Shown here one piece after another: positions 1 to 6,300 of a stretch of 6,379 nucleotides of DNA. The notes under the pieces were generated by a model, which saw only the letters and a list, made by a program, of their open reading frames with translations, was not told the origin of the DNA and searched no databases. Within the stretch, counting starts at the first letter, position 1. Every line of letters begins with the position of its first letter. The position numbers were made by a program, and so were the translations under genes. The stretch lies in NCBI GenBank assembly GCA_028699735.1, contig JAQVUB010000159.1, positions 1 to 6,379 of the forward strand, in the 5' to 3' direction. The stretch comes from Lentisphaeria bacterium (GTDB lineage: Bacteria > Verrucomicrobiota > Lentisphaeria > Oligosphaerales > Oligosphaeraceae).

Positions 1-57
1 ATCCTCACAAAAAGTTCACGGATTTTTCGGAAATTTTTCATTCTACCCTGCTCATCC

Positions 58-108
58 TATAGAACTTTCCTTCTATAAGAACGCCAAAAATTGGATCTGA
101 AATTTTTG
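58..108. repeat. two short inverted repeats in non-coding DNA
   Basis: TATAGAA (58-64) and TTCTATA (71-77) form a perfect 7-bp inverted repeat with a 6-nt loop. CAAAAATT (85-92) and AATTTTTG (101-108) form a perfect 8-bp inverted repeat with an 8-nt loop. Both are AT-rich and lie where no coding sequence is visible. They could be operators or decayed repeat DNA; nothing else decides between these. Confidence 0.35.
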
Positions 109-128
109 CACGAAGAGACGTTTTAATC

Positions 129-165
129 GGCCAGACGCGACCTACGCGCGGCCCATCTTTTTTTT
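129..165 (+). terminator. possible intrinsic terminator of a gene left of the window
   Basis: GGCC (129-132) and CGCG (136-139) can pair with CGCG (145-148) and GGCC (150-153) around a 5-nt loop, with a 3-nt bulge on one side and one extra base on the other. A run of eight T residues follows at 158-165. This is the shape of a rho-independent terminator on the + strand. The bulge and the absence of a visible upstream gene keep confidence moderate. Confidence 0.4.
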
Positions 166-221
166 ACCATCGACAGCCCCATCGCGAATTTTCCGCAAGC
201 GATCTTATCCGTCAAAGCAAC

Positions 222-385
222 GGGTGCAGTTCCCAAAAGTAGGTAGAGGCTATCCAGAAAGGGTTCAGGGGTCAAGCTTATAAGGTGGCGTAACCGGCCC
301 GGTTGCGATTTCTGTTAGTACTCCCACGCCCGAACGGTCTCAGGTGCCCGGGGCAGCGACTACCTATCTTTTGGGAACTGCACCC
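222..385 (-). mobile_element. MITE-like non-autonomous element, copy 1 (164 bp)
   Basis: The left end (222-246) starts GGGTGCAGTTCCCAAAAG and the right end (360-385) is its inverted copy, matching over 25-26 bp with a single-base indel. The element is bounded by AAAGCAAC at 214-221 and again at 386-393, a perfect 8-bp target-site duplication. It holds no plausible gene. Inside are the palindrome AACCGGCCCGGTT and a CCGAAC/GTCTCAGG-like hairpin. A second copy, about 90% identical by eye and in the opposite orientation, lies at 2471-2630. The size, inverted ends, duplication and lack of coding capacity fit a MITE mobilised in trans by an IS transposase encoded elsewhere. Several IS families make 8-bp duplications, so I do not assign one. 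Confidence 0.9.
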
Positions 386-407
386 AAAGCAACAACCTTT
401 AAAAATT

Positions 408-434
408 TCTGTGTATTCCGTGTGTTCAGTGGTT
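408..434. repeat. short CACGGAA-type dispersed repeat (EHTE-like)
   Basis: Read on the minus strand this is a degenerate tandem of a CACGGAA/CACAGAA unit, which by chance translates as TEHTEYTE. From memory, such tandems are dispersed in several PVC-group genomes and often give spurious predicted proteins. It sits just outside the right duplication of the neighbouring mobile element. It is not a gene. Confidence 0.5.
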
Positions 435-447
435 ATAAAATTGGGTT

Positions 448-463
448 GTGGGCGCCAGCCCAC
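448..463. repeat. GC-rich hairpin upstream of the promoter
   Basis: GTGGGC (448-453) and GCCCAC (458-463) form a perfect 6-bp stem with a 4-nt loop. It lies about 33 bp before the -35 box of the promoter at 496. No T run follows, so it is not a classical terminator. It may belong to the same dispersed repeat as 408-434. Confidence 0.4.
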
Positions 464-495
464 GCCGTGAAAAATGTGCTTTTTGTAAGAGGCAC

Positions 496-523
496 TTGAC
501 ATTGATTATCCTTTTACTATATT
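496..523 (+). promoter_or_regulatory. sigma70-like promoter of the two-gene operon
   Basis: A perfect -35 box TTGACA (496-501) is followed after 16 bp by TATATT (518-523), a five-of-six match to the -10 consensus. It faces the operon that begins at about 645-694. Transcription starting near 530 would give a leader of roughly 115-165 nt containing the hairpin at 569-587. It is the best promoter match I see in the window. Confidence 0.7.
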
Positions 524-568
524 TTACGCGATGGACACTCAAATGTACGAAAGTTTATTCCGGCGTCC

Positions 569-587
569 TTGCTCTGCCCCAGAGCAA
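569..587 (+). promoter_or_regulatory. perfect hairpin/operator-like palindrome in the leader
   Basis: TTGCTCTG (569-576) and CAGAGCAA (580-587) are exact reverse complements around a CCC loop. It lies about 45 bp downstream of the -10 box and before the first plausible start codon. No T run follows, so it is not an intrinsic terminator. It could be a dyad operator for autoregulation or an RNA structure in the 5' leader. Confidence 0.5.
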
Positions 588-644
588 TGAACTAAATTCT
601 CTTGCACAATAAAATCCCAATGTCATTTTTTGATTTGTCTGGCT

Positions 645-696
645 ATGATTACCCGATACAACCAGTTTAATCCAAAACGAAGATTTCTGGTGATTG
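645..696 (+). other. displaced N-terminal coding segment of the first operon gene
   Basis: From ATG 645 this frame reads MITRYNQFNPKRRFLVI, a plausible start ending in a beta strand. After that the frame becomes uninformative and runs on to 836. Dropping one G of the GG at 696-697 joins it directly to DNPDTLKRLETL of the 694-1086 frame, giving a protein of about 146 aa. The 694 frame is opened by a TGA at 691-693 and otherwise starts only at TTG with no Shine-Dalgarno sequence. I infer that this segment is the true N-terminus, separated by a one-base frameshift, a sequencing error or a programmed shift. ATG 645 also lacks a clear ribosome binding site. Confidence 0.45.
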
Positions 697-1086
697 GACA
701 ATCCGGATACCTTAAAACGTCTAGAGACCTTGTCAGAAGAGGTTCATTATGGAGGCAATCCGGAACACAAGAAAAATCCAGGGGACTTTGGTTTGATACC
801 ACCAGCAACTCCGCGGATGGGAAAATCACTATGTGATATTGCGATGATTTTTCGCAAAAAAGAGGCATTGGGTCTGCTTCGGGAGGGAATGCGAAGAGGA
901 TTGGTCAGTGACAGGAACGTTGAGGGTTGGCCCAGAAACGTGTGGGCAGTGATTAAACGCGATCGTCTAATTCCGCTGGAAGCACAACTGGAGAACTACG
1001 GTAGGGGTTGTTATCATGGCTATCCGATGCCGGAAAGCGATCCCTTTGCAATAGAAGTTATCGAACGTTGGGAGGCTCATGTCTGA
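694..1086 (+). CDS. small conserved protein with GNPEHKKNPGDFGL signature, first gene of the operon
   Basis: As read here, the product is 130 aa from TTG 694. It carries GNPEHKKNPGDFGL (residues 21-34), then a PP-x(3)-PR-x-GKSLCD stretch (36-48), a charged helix LLREGMRRGLVS (61-72), GWPRNVWAV (78-86), LEAQLEN (95-101) and YHGYPMPESDP (108-118). From memory, this motif set marks a family of small proteins usually encoded just before a larger ImmA/IrrE-like partner, as here. No enzymatic function is known to me and there is no signal peptide or membrane segment, so a cytosolic role is likely. It overlaps the next gene by 8 bp, which suggests coupled translation and a joint function. The start is uncertain: the N-terminus appears to continue upstream in another frame from 645. 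Confidence is high that it is coding, low for function. Confidence 0.8.
   Translation: MDNPDTLKRLETLSEEVHYGGNPEHKKNPGDFGLIPPATPRMGKSLCDIAMIFRKKEALGLLREGMRRGLVSDRNVEGWPRNVWAVIKRDRLIPLEAQLENYGRGCYHGYPMPESDPFAIEVIERWEAHV
1070..1075 (+). promoter_or_regulatory. Shine-Dalgarno of the second operon gene
   Basis: GGGAGG lies inside the end of the first gene, only 3 nt before ATG 1079. The core is strong but the spacing is short. Together with the 8-bp gene overlap it points to translational coupling and supports 1079 as the start. Confidence 0.55.
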
Positions 1087-2398
1087 ATTGAGTTTTTCCA
1101 TTGACTGGGTGGCATCAGGAAGTCCCGATCCTGTTTCCCGTGATACCTCTGCGCAATTGGCGATTCACCTGTCGGATATATGCCTTACCCGCAATGAGGA
1201 TGTCTGGTCGAAAACGATGCGGGATTCGATCTATGTTTCAGTTTATCCTTTGGTATTATGGCTGGCTGGTTCCTGGTGGCGTCTGAATCATGAACCCTTG
1301 CCTGCCACCGGCATTCGCCCTGCTCTCAGTTGGCGTATGGCTCATGAGCTTGGTGCAGCCAATCATGGTTATGTATGGCCAAGAATTTTGTTTGTTCCCG
1401 ACGGCGAATCCATGAATTTATGGTATGAACCCATTTCGACGCCCGGGCAATCGGTTAACTATACAAGTGTTCCTGATGTGCCCAGATCAATCTCTCTGGC
1501 GGAATTTCAGCATAAAACCGATGCTTTCATCGACGAGGTTATCAGTCGTTTGCATGCGACAGGACAAAGCCAAACAGAACTGGACTCACTTTGGACGCTC
1601 ATCAAGGAAGACCGTAACAACCCCGAATGCACGGGTATCCGGAAGCTGGAAGCTCAGATGGGTTTTGATCCTGAAGAGTGCCCTCAGTCAATTATTGAGG
1701 AGGCTTTGCGTTTACAAAAGTCAACGGGGCAAGCAGCCATGTCTGAACTGGCTCCTGTTTTTGGTGAAAACGTGCGTAAAATCAGCAGTCTTGGTGAAGC
1801 GTCTGGATTACAGGGACATCCTCAAGAGTACTTTTGCGATAGGGCTTCGTTTCGTTTGGGTCAGCCTTGGGAACAGGGTATGGCCGCAGCAAAGTTGCTT
1901 CGTAAAAAAATGGGTCTTGGTCATGAGCGCGTCCAGGATAAGATTCTGTTGGAACTACTTGGAGTAACGGAGAGTCAATTGTCGCGTTGGTCTCCTTCTG
2001 AGAACATTTCTGTGGCTGTTGCCAAACCCGGTCCATCGGGGAGCTGGGATATGATTTTCAGAAAGCGTCATCCTCTTTCGCAACGCTTTGAGTGGGCACG
2101 TTTTCTTGGTGATATTCTTTCTCGACCGATTCCAGAAGAGGGCTGGCTGGTATCATCAGACCTTACCACGGCCCGGCAAAAACGCCAACGTTCATTTGCG
2201 GCAGAATTTCTTTGTCCCATTGACGCACTTGTTGCTTTTCTTGATGAGGACTATTCTGAATCTGCACAGGAATCTGCAGCGGAGAATTTTCAAGTCAGCG
2301 AAAAAACCGTCGAGACATTGCTGACGAATCATGGTTATATTGATCGTGTTGAGACACCGCTTCCTTATCGGTTGGTTGCAAAGGGAAAAAATACATAA
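1079..2398 (+). CDS. ImmA/IrrE-like protein with a substituted zinc site
   Basis: The product is 439 aa with no signal peptide or membrane segment. The N-terminal part (about 1-125) includes FSIDW, a WLAGSWWRL core (61-69) and SWRMAHELGAANHGYVWP (84-101). The middle (140-300) is helical, with WEQGMAAAKLLRKKMGL at 264-280. The C-terminal part resembles ImmA/IrrE (COG2856) metallopeptidases: QRFEWARFLGDIL (335-347) aligns with the usual RFTLAHELGHLL helix, and RQKRQRSFAAEFLCP (366-380) with the ExEANxFAAELLMP motif. The HExxH residues are replaced by R341, F342 and D345, and the usual third-ligand glutamate by K368 or R369. Zinc proteolysis is therefore unlikely. A final VSEKTVETLLTNHGYI (406-421) matches the helical end of the family. 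Canonical relatives cleave repressors (ImmA on ImmR, IrrE on DdrO); this one more likely senses or binds. It forms an operon with the preceding gene. Confidence 0.75.
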   Translation: MSELSFSIDWVASGSPDPVSRDTSAQLAIHLSDICLTRNEDVWSKTMRDSIYVSVYPLVLWLAGSWWRLNHEPLPATGIRPALSWRMAHELGAANHGYVWPRILFVPDGESMNLWYEPISTPGQSVNYTSVPDVPRSISLAEFQHKTDAFIDEVISRLHATGQSQTELDSLWTLIKEDRNNPECTGIRKLEAQMGFDPEECPQSIIEEALRLQKSTGQAAMSELAPVFGENVRKISSLGEASGLQGHPQEYFCDRASFRLGQPWEQGMAAAKLLRKKMGLGHERVQDKILLELLGVTESQLSRWSPSENISVAVAKPGPSGSWDMIFRKRHPLSQRFEWARFLGDILSRPIPEEGWLVSSDLTTARQKRQRSFAAEFLCPIDALVAFLDEDYSESAQESAAENFQVSEKTVETLLTNHGYIDRVETPLPYRLVAKGKNT

Positions 2399-2409
2399 TA
2401 TAATCATTC

Positions 2410-2427
2410 GGGTGCAGTTCCCAATAG
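2410..2427 (+). repeat. solitary end of the MITE family
   Basis: GGGTGCAGTTCCCAA followed by TAG matches 17 of 18 bases of the terminal repeat of the elements at 222-385 and 2471-2630. No matching right end lies at the expected distance. A weak, decayed candidate reads in inverse at about 2776-2790. It begins 12 bp after the stop of the ImmA/IrrE-like gene and is probably a relic of a third insertion or of a deletion. Confidence 0.6.
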
Positions 2428-2436
2428 AAAACGATA

Positions 2437-2775
2437 TCTGAAAAATTCTTTTTGAACAACGAAAAGCACAGGGTGCAGTTCCCAAAAGGTAGCCCCTGCC
2501 CAGGGCACCCGAGACCGTTCGGGCGTGGGAGTGCTAACAGAAATCGCAACCGGGCCGGTTACGCCACATTTTAAACCTGAACCCTGAAACCTTTCTGGAC
2601 AGCCTCTACCTACTTTTGGGAACTGCACCCAAAGCACAAAAAGACCCGAAAAAATTTCATGGAAGCGGCTTTGACTGCGAGAATGCGTCGTACTTCCCAT
2701 GAATTTTATTCGAGTTCTTTTGTGTCTTTTGTTGTAAAAAATATCCCTGTCACCTGGCTTTACAGACGTATTCCC
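2437..2775. repeat. older copy of the palindromic repeat, interrupted by a MITE
   Basis: Sequence at 2445-2469 and 2639-2775 is homologous to the intact repeat at 3101-3327. It shares TTCTTTTTGAACAACGAAAA, the GACCCGAAAAAATTTCATGG arm, the ATGCGTCGTAC loop, the CTTTTGTTGTAAAAAA arm and a decayed CCTGTCACC...TTTACAGACGTATT end. The right stem arm is mutated (CCATGAATTTTATTCGAGTTC), so this copy no longer folds perfectly. The MITE at 2471-2630 plus one 8-bp duplication splits it. The left boundary is not clear. Confidence 0.75.
2471..2630 (+). mobile_element. MITE-like non-autonomous element, copy 2 (160 bp)
   Basis: It begins GGGTGCAGTTCCCAAAAGG and ends CTTTTGGGAACTGCACCC. It is flanked by AAAGCACA at 2463-2470 and 2631-2638, a perfect 8-bp target-site duplication. 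It is the reverse complement of the 222-385 copy with scattered substitutions and small indels. Internal features are conserved: CCCGA...TCGGG around GACCGT, and AACCGGGCCGGTT. There is no coding capacity. The insertion lies inside a palindromic repeat whose unoccupied counterpart is visible near 3171-3195, which confirms the exact boundaries. Confidence 0.92.
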
Positions 2776-2843
2776 GTTGGAACTACACAAGACTGAACCA
2801 TTACCTAAATTTGTTGATGCGCCAAAACTTTTTGTTGATTGGC

Positions 2844-2874
2844 TTGAAATTTTCCGGCAAGGTATTACTTTAAT
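2844..2874 (+). promoter_or_regulatory. weak candidate promoter for the tRNA genes
   Basis: TTGAAA (2844-2849) and TTTAAT (2869-2874) are each five of six to consensus but are separated by 19 bp, which is long. The -10 ends 16 bp before the first tRNA. No better pair is seen in 2791-2890, a stretch without any gene. Confidence 0.3.
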
Positions 2875-2890
2875 AGGCGTTTCAGGAGTT

Positions 2891-2966
2891 GCGGGCGTAG
2901 CTCAGTTGGTAGAGCGCCACCTTGCCAAGGTGGCTGTCGACGGTTCGAGTCCGTTCGCCCGCTCCA
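2891..2966 (+). tRNA. tRNA-Gly(GCC), first copy
   Basis: A complete 76-nt cloverleaf with encoded CCA. The acceptor stem GCGGGCG/CGCCCGC is followed by discriminator T and CCA (2964-2966). The D arm is GCTC/GAGC and the anticodon stem CCACC/GGTGG surrounds TTGCCAA, giving anticodon GCC at 2924-2926. The T arm carries TTCGAGT. It is identical to the next tRNA, separated by 13 T-rich bases, and both are likely cut from one transcript. Confidence 0.97.
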
Positions 2967-2979
2967 TTTTGTTTTGTCT

Positions 2980-3055
2980 GCGGGCGTAGCTCAGTTGGTA
3001 GAGCGCCACCTTGCCAAGGTGGCTGTCGACGGTTCGAGTCCGTTCGCCCGCTCCA
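2980..3055 (+). tRNA. tRNA-Gly(GCC), second identical copy
   Basis: All 76 nt are identical to 2891-2966, including the encoded CCA (3053-3055), with anticodon GCC at 3013-3015. It is the last gene before the intrinsic terminator at 3065-3095. Perfect identity indicates a recent tandem duplication or gene conversion, or dosage of a heavily used glycine tRNA. Confidence 0.97.
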
Positions 3056-3064
3056 ATATTTCTG

Positions 3065-3095
3065 ACCGCGGAGAATTTTCTCCGCGGTTTTTTTT
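3065..3095 (+). terminator. intrinsic terminator of the tRNA-Gly pair
   Basis: ACCGCGGAGAA (3065-3075) and TTCTCCGCGGT (3078-3088) are perfectly complementary and followed directly by a T run (3088-3095). It starts 10 nt after the second tRNA and is a textbook rho-independent terminator on the + strand. Confidence 0.92.
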
Positions 3096-3100
3096 ATGGC

Positions 3101-3327
3101 TGCACAGGTAATACGTCAGTGAAACTGGGTAATGCGTCAGTAAAGCTGGTAACGGAGGGATTCTTTTTGAACAACGAAAAGCACGAAACGACCCGAAAAA
3201 ATTTCATGGAAGCAGCGTTGACTGCTAGCATGCGTCGTACTCTCCATGAAATTTTTTCGGGTCATTTTGTGTCTTTTGTTGTAAAAAAAAACCACTGTCA
3301 CCCGGTTACTGACGCATTACCTGCGCA
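3101..3327. repeat. intact palindromic repeat element with inverted ends
   Basis: The outer ends TGCACAGGTAATACGTCAGT (3101-3120) and the inverse of TGCGCAGGTAATGCGTCAGT (3308-3327) differ at two positions. On the left a 21-bp unit is repeated in tandem (3107-3127 and 3128-3148, three differences, then a partial third). The core is a 21-bp perfect inverted repeat (3190-3210 with 3243-3263), extended outward by an imperfect, wobble-rich stem (3171-3189 with 3264-3282), so the strand can fold into a long hairpin. A decayed copy lies at 2437-2775. No flanking duplication is evident. The right end overlaps the 3' end of the minus-strand gene, and the hairpin could also act as its terminator. Confidence 0.8.
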
Positions 3328-6300
3328 GGAGCTTCCTGCCAGCGCCAGGGGCCTGTTGGCTGGCCGGACAGATCGGTAAGGCGGGCATAAAAACCGAAAC
3401 TGAGCGAGTCGTCCTTGACATAAAACTTGAGAATATTTTCCCCAGGTTGGAGGGTCAGCGGGACGGTGTGTCGATCCCGCCTTGCGATGCGTTGCTTTTC
3501 CGGGCCGAAGACTGGTTTTCCATTGAGTTCGACGCGCAGTTCGCGGTCAAAGCCCAGACGCAGCAGCACCCGGGTTTCGGCAGGCGCGGAAAGGCTGCAT
3601 TCCGCTTCAATTTCGCAATGATCGATGCCGCCAAAGAAGGCGTCCAGATCGATGTAGCCATCGCTGGCTTTGTCGAACAGGCGGATTTCCTTCTGTTGCG
3701 CAGTGGCTCCCGCATCAATGCGGCGCACGTTCCAGGAATTCAGCTGCGACAAACGCAGTTCGACTTCGAGAAGTGATCGTTGCACATACCCCAGAATCCG
3801 CTTCTTGTCTGCTTCTTCCGAAACCGCCTTCTGCAGTTCGAGCAAGTCCTGGCGCAGAGCGATATCGCTGCCGAATTCCCCATGATATTTCTCAAGAAGC
3901 GCCAGATTTCCCCAGCCGTACTGATCCTGCAGCGGATACAGCTTGAAAGCGCGCTGTTTGAATTCCAGCGCCAGTTCCCGGGTCAGGAGTCGCGGCCGCT
4001 TCCGGCGCTCCTGCTCGTAACGTTCATTCAGCAGTATCACGGCCTGATCCGCTGCGTATGCGGAAAGCTTTGCCGCCTGCGGAAAATCCCCCCATTGATG
4101 AATAGCGTAGCAGGGCAGTTCCCCGTTGATTGGCAGCGGCATGAGTTCCTCCCCGACCGGCCGCAACAAGGCCGCCTTTTCATATAAATCCGTTTTTATA
4201 TCCATATTTTCGGGTGGATCTGCGTCGATGGGATAAGCTTTATACAAATAAAACAGGGGATGTTCCGGAAAACGCTCGAGCATGTGTTCGAGCAGCTCAT
4301 GCCGCGGAAGCACTCCCCCAGCGACCGGTTTGGAGCGGGAATAGATTTTGTCGACGATGCGGAAATAATCGACGGCGGCGGCAAAGGACGGAAACTGTTC
4401 ATCGCGCTGCTTCAGGTTCTGCAGAGCTTCTGCATCTTCACCCAGCTGAATGGAGCAGAGAGCCATCCGGCGCAGCAGATCGGAGGAAGCGCCGCGCAGC
4501 TGCAGAGCGCTCTGGTAGAATTCGAGCGCCTGGTGCAGCAGTTCCTGTTTGGCGCGTCCGCGGCGGTATTTTTCGCCTTTGCTGGCCAGCCTGGCCTGGG
4601 AGGATGGGAGGTCTTTGCGGAAGTATTCCGCGAAGCGCTCCGCATCCGCTTTTGCATAGGCATTTCCTGCGGAGAGCAGCAGATCGTAATCCGTCTCGAA
4701 AGCCCCTTCTGCCAGCAGGAATTCCATGGCGGCGCGATCGAAACGCCCTGCTTCCGCATATTTCAGGGCATATTCTAGGTGTTTCGGGGCTCTCTGCAGA
4801 CGCTCCGCTTCGAGCTGTTCGGCGGGCAGCGGGCTTTCCTGATCCCGGAATGGGATGTACAAGAACTTCACCCAGCTGGTATTGCCGCTTTTGCCGGCGC
4901 CGAACAGACCGCCGAGCACCGACCAGTGCCAGTCGGAATTCGCATAGTCAGCCGATGCGTAAAAAGGCATGATTTCCCGTTCCTTGAACCAGCTGCGCTC
5001 CCGGAAGCGGTACAGGCGGTACATGACGCTTCGTTCAACGAAGCCATTGCTGTCGAGTTCGTAGTAGTTGCTCAACCCGCCGCCCATGCCCCAGGCCTTC
5101 TTTTCCTCCCGGAACTGCTCGCGGTGATAGAGAAACCAGAACACCGACAGGCGTTTCGTTTCCGTCTTTTCATTGTCCTCAAAGACATAAAAGGGAAACA
5201 GCCAGTTTTTGCGGATGGACTTACCCTTGATGGGCGTTTCCTGCCAGATTTCCGACCGGTACAGCGGCAGCCAGTGCCAGGGTAGCGACAGAGAACGGCT
5301 GTTTGCGGCAAAAATCGAACCGCTGCGCCGGTATGAAAAAGGCGGCAGCGTGCTCCAGCAGCGGAAATCCCCGCTTGAACTGTTCGAATAGCCAAACAGA
5401 GGACAAACCCTCAATGAGGAAGCATGTTGCGCTTGCTGCTTCTCATTCATCCAAGTGCTGTTGCTACGCTGATACAGCGACAACGCATAGGATTGAGTCT
5501 TACCCTGATAACCATCGGCGCGTTTCACTGTGCTGGTCCGGCCAAGAAGCCAGGGCAGATGCAAGGTCTCCTGACAATCATAATTTCGGTTGCAGCCCTC
5601 GGAAAAACGGTACAGAGGGAAGATTGCATGGGATGCGTTTTTGTCATCAAAGGAGCGGAACCAGAACGGCAGAAGATTCTGCCAGAAGCAGTCTTCCCGA
5701 GACCATTTTACCCGCCAGTCTCCAGGCAATTTGCCAAGTCGCTCCGCTTCATGACGCTGTTTGCGGCGCAGCGAGGCCTGTTTTTCTCTGCGGTTATAGA
5801 GTCCCGCCACCGACAGGAACTCGTTGCGATGTCGTTGCCGATCTGAGAAATAGAATGGGGGCAGGAAATCCTGTTCCCTGTCCTGTCCGCGGCTGCTCCA
5901 GTATGGGAATGCCCACAGCTTGTCTTCTTTGCGCAACGTGCTTATGCCTTCGTTCTGCCGCAGCCAGGACTGGAAATAGAGCGGCATGACATAGCGGAAG
6001 CCCTGTTCTGCCTGGCTCTGCTCAGTCTTCTGAGTGCTTTCGCCGGCGCCACCAAGCAGCAGAAACCAGCTGCCGCCGCGGGCATGCGGGCCATCAAAGG
6101 AACTGCTGTACCAGGGAAAAAGCCACAGGGAATGGCTGTCCAGGCGTTTTTCACCGGCTGCCGTACGCTCACTCTCGCGCCTGGAACGATATAAGGGCCA
6201 AAAGGCGCGCCAGGTTTTCTCCTGCATCAAACCCCGCTTGTCCTTTTCCGTACTCTCGCCCCACTGCGCCGGAAATACCCAGCTGGAACGCAACTCCCCT

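Noticed and set aside
278..502. Minus-strand reading frame of 74 aa containing TTEHTEYTEIFKG
   Set aside because: It runs through the CACGGAA-type repeat and half of the MITE; such EHTE frames are typical spurious predictions.
620..670. 16-codon leader peptide starting ATG 620
   Set aside because: No ribosome binding site and no attenuator-type codon run or terminator.
1425..1967. 180-aa frame inside the ImmA/IrrE-like gene
   Set aside because: It is an out-of-frame shadow of the 439-aa gene, which has recognisable motifs over the same bases.
386..2470. Composite transposon made of the operon and two MITEs as a single unit
   Set aside because: Each MITE has its own different 8-bp duplication, and copy 2 sits inside another repeat with a matching unoccupied site, so they inserted independently.
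2891..3055. Direct repeat of 76 bp considered as a CRISPR-like array
   Set aside because: The repeat units are complete tRNA-Gly cloverleaves with a 13-bp spacer.
2777..3379. Plus-strand frames of 70 and 122 aa across the tRNA genes and palindromic repeat
   Set aside because: They translate tRNA, terminator and repeat DNA, with no coding signal.
4214..5989. Plus-strand frames of 252, 168, 172, 140 and 228 aa
   Set aside because: All are antisense shadows of the long minus-strand gene, whose repeats and TPR helices show it is the coding strand. The shadow proteins are low-complexity, rich in R/P/S or hydrophobic residues, with no recognisable motif.
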